Source of the DNA: Candidatus Woesearchaeota archaeon
Lineage (GTDB): Archaea; Nanobdellota; Nanobdellia; SCGC-AAA011-G17; JACPIM01
Assembly (NCBI GenBank): GCA_018302125.1
Contig: JAGWAC010000008.1
Location: forward strand, 1 to 45,837
Direction: 5' to 3'
DNA length: 45,837 nucleotides
How positions within the stretch are numbered: the first letter of the stretch is position 1; each line of letters starts with the position of its first letter. A program made the translations under genes and the position numbers. The notes below the pieces were generated by a model that did no database searches, was not told the origin of the DNA, and saw nothing but the letters and a program-made list of their open reading frames with translations. Below, piece after piece: positions 41,296-45,837 of the stretch.

Positions 41296-43350
41296 ATGTT
41301 AAACACAATGCTTGTATGGATAATAGGCATCTTGTCTTTAATCTTTGCAGCTTTTTTATGCAGAAGTATTCTAATGCAGGAAACTGGTACTCCTAAAATG
41401 CAGGAAATATCAAATGCAATTCGCCAAGGCGCAAATGCCTTTTTAAAAAGGCAATATAAAACAATAGCAATCTTATCTATATTGCTAGCAGTTATTATAT
41501 TAGTAGTTTATTCAGTTCTTGGAAAATCAACTGAAGGATGGATAATTGCGCTTTCATTTTTATTTGGTGCATTTTGTTCTGCTTTGTCTGGTTTTATTGG
41601 GATGTGGATAGCAGTTCGTTCAAATATAAGGTCTGCTGCAGCTGCAAATAAAAGTTTGAATAGTGCTCTTCAAGTTGCATTAAGAGGTGGTGCAGTCTCT
41701 GGTATTGTAATTGTTGCTCTTTCTTTGCTTGGTGTTGCATTTATGTATTACTTGCTTGGTGCTTATGGTTATGATATAAAAGAAATTCCTTTTCTAATAG
41801 TTGGGTTTGGATTTGGTGCATCATTTGTTGCCTTGTTTGCTCAGTTAGGTGGAGGTATTTACACAAAAGCAGCAGATGTTGGAGCAGATCTTGTTGGAAA
41901 AATAGAAAAAAATATTCCAGAAGATGATCCTAGAAACCCTGCAGTTATTGCTGATTTAGTTGGGGATAATGTTGGTGATTGTGCAGGAAGAGGAGCAGAT
42001 TTATTTGAAAGCACAGCAGCTGAAAATATAGGTGCAATGATTATTGGTGTTGCCTTGTTTCCTGTTTTCGGAATAAACGGGATTCTTTTTCCCTTGGTTG
42101 TGAGAGCCTTTGGATTAATAGCATCAATTGTTGGTGTTATGTCAGTTAAGTGTCGTGAAGATGAAAACCCCATGAGAGCATTGTCAAAAGGTTATTTTGT
42201 AACAAGTGTCCTTGCAGCAATTGCATTTTATTTTGTGACAATGTACATGTTAAATAACATATGGTTCTTCTATGCTGGTTTAGTTGGCATCGTAACAAGC
42301 ATAATAATTGTATTGATAACAATTTATTATACAGAAAGTCAGTACAGACCTGTGAAACGTATTGCAAAAGCATCTGAAACAGGTCATGCAACAAATATTA
42401 TAGAAGGGTTAGCAGTTGGCTTTGAATGTACAGCACTTCCAGTAATAGTTCTTTCTGCAGCATTAATTTTGTCATATAAATTTGGAGTTCTTTCAGGAAT
42501 AGAAAATGGCGGCATTTATGGAACAGCAATAGCAACAATGGGCATGCTAGCAACAGCAGCTTATGTTCTAGCAATGGACACTTTTGGTCCTATTGTCGAC
42601 AATGCAGGCGGTATAGTTGAAATGTCAAATGCTCCTATCCAAATTAGAAAAAGAACAGATCTATTGGATGCAGTTGGAAATACAACAAAAGCACTTACAA
42701 AAGGTTATGCAATTGGTTCAGCAGCTTTAGCAGCCTTCCTTTTATTTTCAGCATACATGGATGAGGTTGCAAAATACAGTGGTAGTCCTTTTACAGGAGT
42801 TGACATCTCAAAAATACCTGTCTTTGTTGGCGGATTTATAGGAGCTATGTTAATCTTTTTATTTAGCGGTTTAGCAATTCGAGCTGTAAGTGATACTGCT
42901 TGTGTTATAGTTGAAGAAGTAAGAAGGCAGTTTAAGTTAATGCCAGGCATCATGACTAATAAGCAAAAGCCAGACTACGCAAAATGTGTTGATATTTGTA
43001 CTAAGTCAGCATTAAAAGAAATGATTGTTCCTGGTTTGCTTGTTGTTATAGTTACTGTACTTGTAGGTACTATTTTGAAGGCAGAAGCAGCAGCATCCTT
43101 TTTAATGGTTGGTACAATAGCAGGAATATTAATGGCACTTTTTCTTAATACATCTGGCGGTGCTTGGGATAATGCAAAAAAACACATAGAAAGAGGACAT
43201 CATGGTGGAAAAGGTTCTGAAGCTCATCATGCAGCAGTTACAGGAGATACTGTGGGGGATCCATTTAAGGATGTTTGTGGACCGACAACTCATGTTTTGA
43301 TTAAGTTAATAGGAACTCTTACTTTAGTTTTAGCACCTTTATTTATTTAA
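41296..43350 (+). CDS. hppA: Membrane-bound ion-translocating pyrophosphatase, K+-independent type
   Basis: At 684 residues with about 15-16 transmembrane helices it is full length. The pyrophosphate/Mg site reads DVGADLVGKIEKNIPEDDPR and VIADLVGDNVGDCAGRGADL, and the C-terminal metal site is VTGDTVGDPFKDVCGPTTH. The determinant GNTTKALTKGYAIG carries Lys where K+-dependent enzymes have Ala, which marks the K+-independent H+-pumping group. It hydrolyses pyrophosphate and builds an H+ gradient across the cytoplasmic membrane, saving ATP. The 3' end overlaps the convergent Fic gene by 8 bases. Confidence 0.95.
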   Translation: MLNTMLVWIIGILSLIFAAFLCRSILMQETGTPKMQEISNAIRQGANAFLKRQYKTIAILSILLAVIILVVYSVLGKSTEGWIIALSFLFGAFCSALSGFIGMWIAVRSNIRSAAAANKSLNSALQVALRGGAVSGIVIVALSLLGVAFMYYLLGAYGYDIKEIPFLIVGFGFGASFVALFAQLGGGIYTKAADVGADLVGKIEKNIPEDDPRNPAVIADLVGDNVGDCAGRGADLFESTAAENIGAMIIGVALFPVFGINGILFPLVVRAFGLIASIVGVMSVKCREDENPMRALSKGYFVTSVLAAIAFYFVTMYMLNNIWFFYAGLVGIVTSIIIVLITIYYTESQYRPVKRIAKASETGHATNIIEGLAVGFECTALPVIVLSAALILSYKFGVLSGIENGGIYGTAIATMGMLATAAYVLAMDTFGPIVDNAGGIVEMSNAPIQIRKRTDLLDAVGNTTKALTKGYAIGSAALAAFLLFSAYMDEVAKYSGSPFTGVDISKIPVFVGGFIGAMLIFLFSGLAIRAVSDTACVIVEEVRRQFKLMPGIMTNKQKPDYAKCVDICTKSALKEMIVPGLLVVIVTVLVGTILKAEAAASFLMVGTIAGILMALFLNTSGGAWDNAKKHIERGHHGGKGSEAHHAAVTGDTVGDPFKDVCGPTTHVLIKLIGTLTLVLAPLFI

Positions 43351-44227
43351 GAGACTTTTTATTTTCTCTCAGATAATTTTTAAAAAACCAATTCAAAAAG
43401 ATTGTTTCATCTTTTTTTATTTGGGATCTTTCTAATGAATTATAGTAACTATTTCTATTTTCATATGAAATATCTAGCATAGGGAATTTATTTTTAAATA
43501 GTATAAAATTCATAATTAATCTTGAAATTCTCCCGTTTCCATCTGTGAACGGATGAATTGTTACAAATTTTAGATGTATTAATGCTGCTAAAATAACTGG
43601 ATGCACTTTGTCTCTATTTTTTTTGTACCAATTAAAAAATTCTTTTAAGAATATTTCTAATTTCTGTGGAGTTGGGGGAATAAATTTGCTGCCAGAAATT
43701 AAAACTTGGTGCTCTCTTATTTTGCCTGCTATATCCTCTTTTGTTTCCAAGAATAGTTGTTTGTGCCAGTATAATATTATTTGAAGAGATAAGTCCTTAT
43801 CAAATTTTAACATATTATAAAAAACTTTTTTATGACTTTCTGCTTCTTTTATATCTCTTAAAGGTTTTTTTGGGGTAATACCCTTTTCTAGTAAATTTGC
43901 AGTATCTTTTAGACTTAATTTTGAGCCCTCAATTCTCTGAGTATTATAAGTAAATTTAATCATAAAATTCTCTGTTTCTTTTTCTTTTACAGAAAATGTT
44001 GCTTTCTTTTGTTCTTTTGAATAATTTTCCTTTATTTTATCAAATTGCCTTAACCAGTTTTCATTATAAATACTAAAAAGAAAGCCTTTTTTTATTTTAT
44101 CAATATCTTTTGGAATTTTTTTTCCTAAATATAATTCTTTTTTCTCTACTTTTCCATTTTTTCTATAACTATACTCTAAATAATAATAAAAATTTTCTTT
44201 AATTAATTTTTTTCTTATACTAACCAT
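43343..44227 (-). CDS. Fic-domain protein with N-terminal inhibitory helix (class II), 294 aa
   Basis: The Fic active site HPFTDGNGRISR (residues 225-236) is intact. Upstream, TQRIEG (96-101) fits the (S/T)xxxE(G/N) inhibitory motif of class II Fic proteins, and LISGSKFIPPTP is the usual flap region. Fic enzymes transfer AMP (or another nucleotide moiety) from a nucleotide to a protein hydroxyl. The target is unknown; bacterial and archaeal examples act in toxin-like or self-regulatory roles. It has an extra lysine-rich N-terminal domain (1-80). Confidence 0.9.
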   Translation of the reverse strand: MVSIRKKLIKENFYYYLEYSYRKNGKVEKKELYLGKKIPKDIDKIKKGFLFSIYNENWLRQFDKIKENYSKEQKKATFSVKEKETENFMIKFTYNTQRIEGSKLSLKDTANLLEKGITPKKPLRDIKEAESHKKVFYNMLKFDKDLSLQIILYWHKQLFLETKEDIAGKIREHQVLISGSKFIPPTPQKLEIFLKEFFNWYKKNRDKVHPVILAALIHLKFVTIHPFTDGNGRISRLIMNFILFKNKFPMLDISYENRNSYYNSLERSQIKKDETIFLNWFFKNYLRENKKSLK

Positions 44228-44321
44228 AATCTAAGTTACCTCTACAAATTTATAAATGTTTCTATTTTCTCTTAACTGTAGGGGTAAAGATAATTTAGAA
44301 AGAGAAATATAAATTAGGTAT

Positions 44322-44732
44322 TTAAAGGTCTTTGATAAAATAAACATAGTTCTTCATTTTAAAGAATCCGTTTTTCTCATAAAAATTCAAAGTTTTCTTG
44401 TTCCACTTAGGAGCAAATAAATATATCTCTTTAAGACCAATTTTCTTAGAGTTTTCACAAAACTTGTTTAATAATAATTTTCCTATGCCCTTGCCCCTAT
44501 ATTTTTTATCTACTGCCATTAAATTTAATGAAGATAAACCTGCTTTTTCTTTCTCTCCAAGTATATATCCAATAACTTCATCCCCTTCTTCTGAAACTAA
44601 AAATAATGGGCCCAAGAATTCTCTAAAGTATTTTTTATCAGGATATTTTCTAGTGTCTAACTGTAATTCATTAATTCTACTTAGTATTTCACAATACTTT
44701 AAGTCTTTTTCTTTAGCTTTTCTTATTTTCAT
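44322..44732 (-). CDS. GNAT-family N-acetyltransferase, 136 aa
   Basis: The acetyl-CoA binding motif is LNLMAVDKKYRGKGIGKLLL (Q/R-x-x-G-x-G form), preceded by VIGYILGEKE (strand 4) and followed by LKEIYLFAPKWNKKTLNFYE, then NGFFKM (motif B with N-x-x-A/L-x-x-F-Y). This is a single-domain GNAT of normal size. The substrate is unknown; RimI-like protein N-terminal acetylation is one option. Confidence 0.88.
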   Translation of the reverse strand: MKIRKAKEKDLKYCEILSRINELQLDTRKYPDKKYFREFLGPLFLVSEEGDEVIGYILGEKEKAGLSSLNLMAVDKKYRGKGIGKLLLNKFCENSKKIGLKEIYLFAPKWNKKTLNFYEKNGFFKMKNYVYFIKDL

Positions 44733-44812
44733 ATTCTCTTAAAATTATTAGAGGTTATATAAATAAGTTATTATTTATAAGTAATTAAACAAAATATTTA
44801 TAAATAAGCTTT

Positions 44813-45184
44813 TTGTTTAGAGCAAGCATAATAAAAGAAAAAGTAGATATCCAAGAGAAATGGAAATATAATTTTAATGGAAGAGAGTTAGAATTTCATG
44901 TTTCTGATGGCTTGTATAGATTATCTGTTTATAGAGATCTTATTTTATTAAGTTTTTCTGGAGAGATAAATGGGGAGAATTATATTGAGGAAGTAGAATT
45001 AGTTAGAGGAGAGTTAACAACAAGAGTTACTAAATATGGCAATAAAGGAACAAAAGTAAAGTAAAGGGTTCCTGTTCCTAGAATTTTAGCTAAAAAACCA
45101 GTTTTAGATGCTGCAGAAGGAATGTCACCAAAGTATAAGGGCTTATTGGGATTATTATTAAGAGCATTAGATGAAGAGTTTTGA
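44813..45184 (+). pseudogene. Small protein gene interrupted by an in-frame TAA, 123 codons
   Basis: The TTG-started ORF (MFRASIIKEKVDIQEKWKYN...) stops at TAA 45062, but the same frame continues without shift as RVPVPRILAKKPVLDAAEGM, then SPKYKGLLGLLL to a second stop at 45184. The downstream part has a clear protein-like composition. The stop lies in a short tandem GTAAAGTAAAG, so a local duplication or base error may have created it. TTTATAAATAAGC, a TATA-like box, lies just upstream. No family recognised. Confidence 0.45.
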
Positions 45185-45192
45185 CTTTATTT

Positions 45193-45837
45193 CTAGACTT
45201 TTAAAGCAATTACATAACTTCCTTCTTTGTGCCTGTAAACTCTCTTAAAACCAGCTTTTTTTAATCTTGATATTATCTCAGAAGCAAAATCTCTACCCCT
45301 TTTAATTTGATGTTTAGGCAAGTAATGATATAATTTTCCTCTGTTTTTTAAAACCCTAAATGCCTCTTTGTAATTATTCAAAGAAAAGAATTCTTCTGAA
45401 CCTTTTACAGTTCCTGCATCAAAAATAATATTGCCAAATTCCTTGTCATTGAATTTTTTGATTTGTTCCACAATGTTTCCTATAATTAATTTCATGTTCT
45501 TATTTGTAAATAACTCTTGGGAATATGGGTTTAATTTAGCAATCTCAATTACATTCCTGTCTATTTCAACAGTTATTATATCCTCAGCAGTTCTAGAAGT
45601 TATAATAGAAGAATAGCCAAGGCCAGTTCCTGAATCAAGGACTTTTCCATGTAATTTATCTCTTCCAAGATTATCTAAGAATTCTTTTTTATGCATCGAT
45701 GTGCCTGAGATTTTTAAGATTGGCCTGTAATTAGTTGGAATTAATTTATATAGCCTGTTGTCCACAAAATATTGCACTTTTTCTAAAGAACCATTATTTA
45801 TTATATAACAGCTCTTGTCAGTTTCCTTTATTTTCTT
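45193..45837 (-). CDS. SAM-dependent methyltransferase, COG2521-like (5' end off the window)
   Basis: The frame is open to the right edge (KIKETDKSCYIINNGSLEKV before the listed GTG at 45777), so the true start lies outside the window. Motif I is HGKVLDSGTGLGYSSIITS, motif II IITVEIDRNVIEIAKLNPYS, and RVLKNRGKLYHYLPKHQIKR with GRDFASEIISRLKKAGF closes the fold. The T-G-L-G-Y and E-I-D-x-N-V pattern with L-N-P-x-S matches the archaeal COG2521 methyltransferases. The substrate is unknown. It converges on the interrupted gene at 44813. Confidence 0.82.
   Translation of the reverse strand, partial: KKIKETDKSCYIINNGSLEKVQYFVDNRLYKLIPTNYRPILKISGTSMHKKEFLDNLGRDKLHGKVLDSGTGLGYSSIITSRTAEDIITVEIDRNVIEIAKLNPYSQELFTNKNMKLIIGNIVEQIKKFNDKEFGNIIFDAGTVKGSEEFFSLNNYKEAFRVLKNRGKLYHYLPKHQIKRGRDFASEIISRLKKAGFKRVYRHKEGSYVIALKV

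Noticed and set aside
45193-45777. GTG at 45777 as the start of the methyltransferase
   Set aside because: The frame is open upstream to the window edge with protein-like sequence, so the gene is simply cut by the window.
1-45837. CRISPR array, rRNA, replication origin or complete insertion sequence
   Set aside because: No regularly spaced direct repeats, no rRNA-like conserved blocks, no orc1/cdc6 gene with origin boxes and no transposase gene were seen. The repeats found are dispersed and irregular.

Overview
The window is AT-rich, gene-dense DNA from an archaeon. It encodes PCNA, RNA polymerase subunit L, transcription factor S, Pth2, an archaeal signal peptidase, an Lhr-type helicase, CDP-archaeol synthase, an archaeal presenilin homologue, DUF357 and an S-layer protein. 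Promoters look archaeal: TATA-like boxes lie about 25-30 bases before many starts, and several genes appear leaderless. The small compact genes, the many prepilin-like proteins starting with KKGQ and the giant Cys-rich surface proteins suggest a DPANN lineage (Woesearchaeota/Pacearchaeota-like). That placement is inference, because no rRNA is present.

Bases 1-15.8 kb form a cell-surface region, almost all on the minus strand. It holds a truncated S-layer gene with a long leader, five small proteins with class III (prepilin-like) N-termini, and two paralogous Cys-rich proteins of about 1,050 and 1,200 residues. A lipid- or membrane-anchored hydrolase lies among them on the opposite strand and is frameshifted. 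Toxin-antitoxin or selfish-looking genes sit between the surface genes: VapBC, a YgiT-type antitoxin with a decapitated toxin, and an AAA/DUF4143 ATPase. An MNT-HEPN pair and an amino acid permease follow at 15.9-18.1 kb.

Bases 18.2-33.1 kb carry information-processing and housekeeping genes: pcn, tfs (frameshifted), signal peptidase, rpoL, pth2, a phosphoesterase next to an Lhr helicase whose motif VI is split by a 459-residue intein, a ZIP metal transporter, a TGS-domain GTPase-like protein, a possible ribosome hibernation factor, a MacB-like ABC exporter operon and an O-methyltransferase.

Bases 33.1-45.8 kb carry an intron-containing tRNA-Leu(UAG), a polar-lipid operon (PHP phosphoesterase, CDP-archaeol synthase, CDP-alcohol phosphatidyltransferase), an Fap7/AK6-like kinase, DUF357, a helical-repeat protein that looks like eukaryotic mTERF, presenilin, superoxide dismutase, tRNA-Gly(CCC), a K+-independent-type membrane pyrophosphatase, a Fic protein, a GNAT acetyltransferase and a COG2521-type methyltransferase that runs off the right edge.

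Two window-wide signals stand out. A dispersed double-hairpin repeat (consensus core ATAAGAACCNRGGTTCTTAT plus a T/A-rich hairpin) occurs in at least five recognisable copies at gene borders and has been absorbed into one protein's N-terminus. There is also an unusual number of broken frames (hydrolase, surface protein, TFS, a small ORF and two small genes with in-frame TAA), which means either genuine decay or consensus indel errors. The most system-like novelty is the prepilin-like plus giant Cys-rich surface locus, which has no recognisable assembly ATPase in the window.
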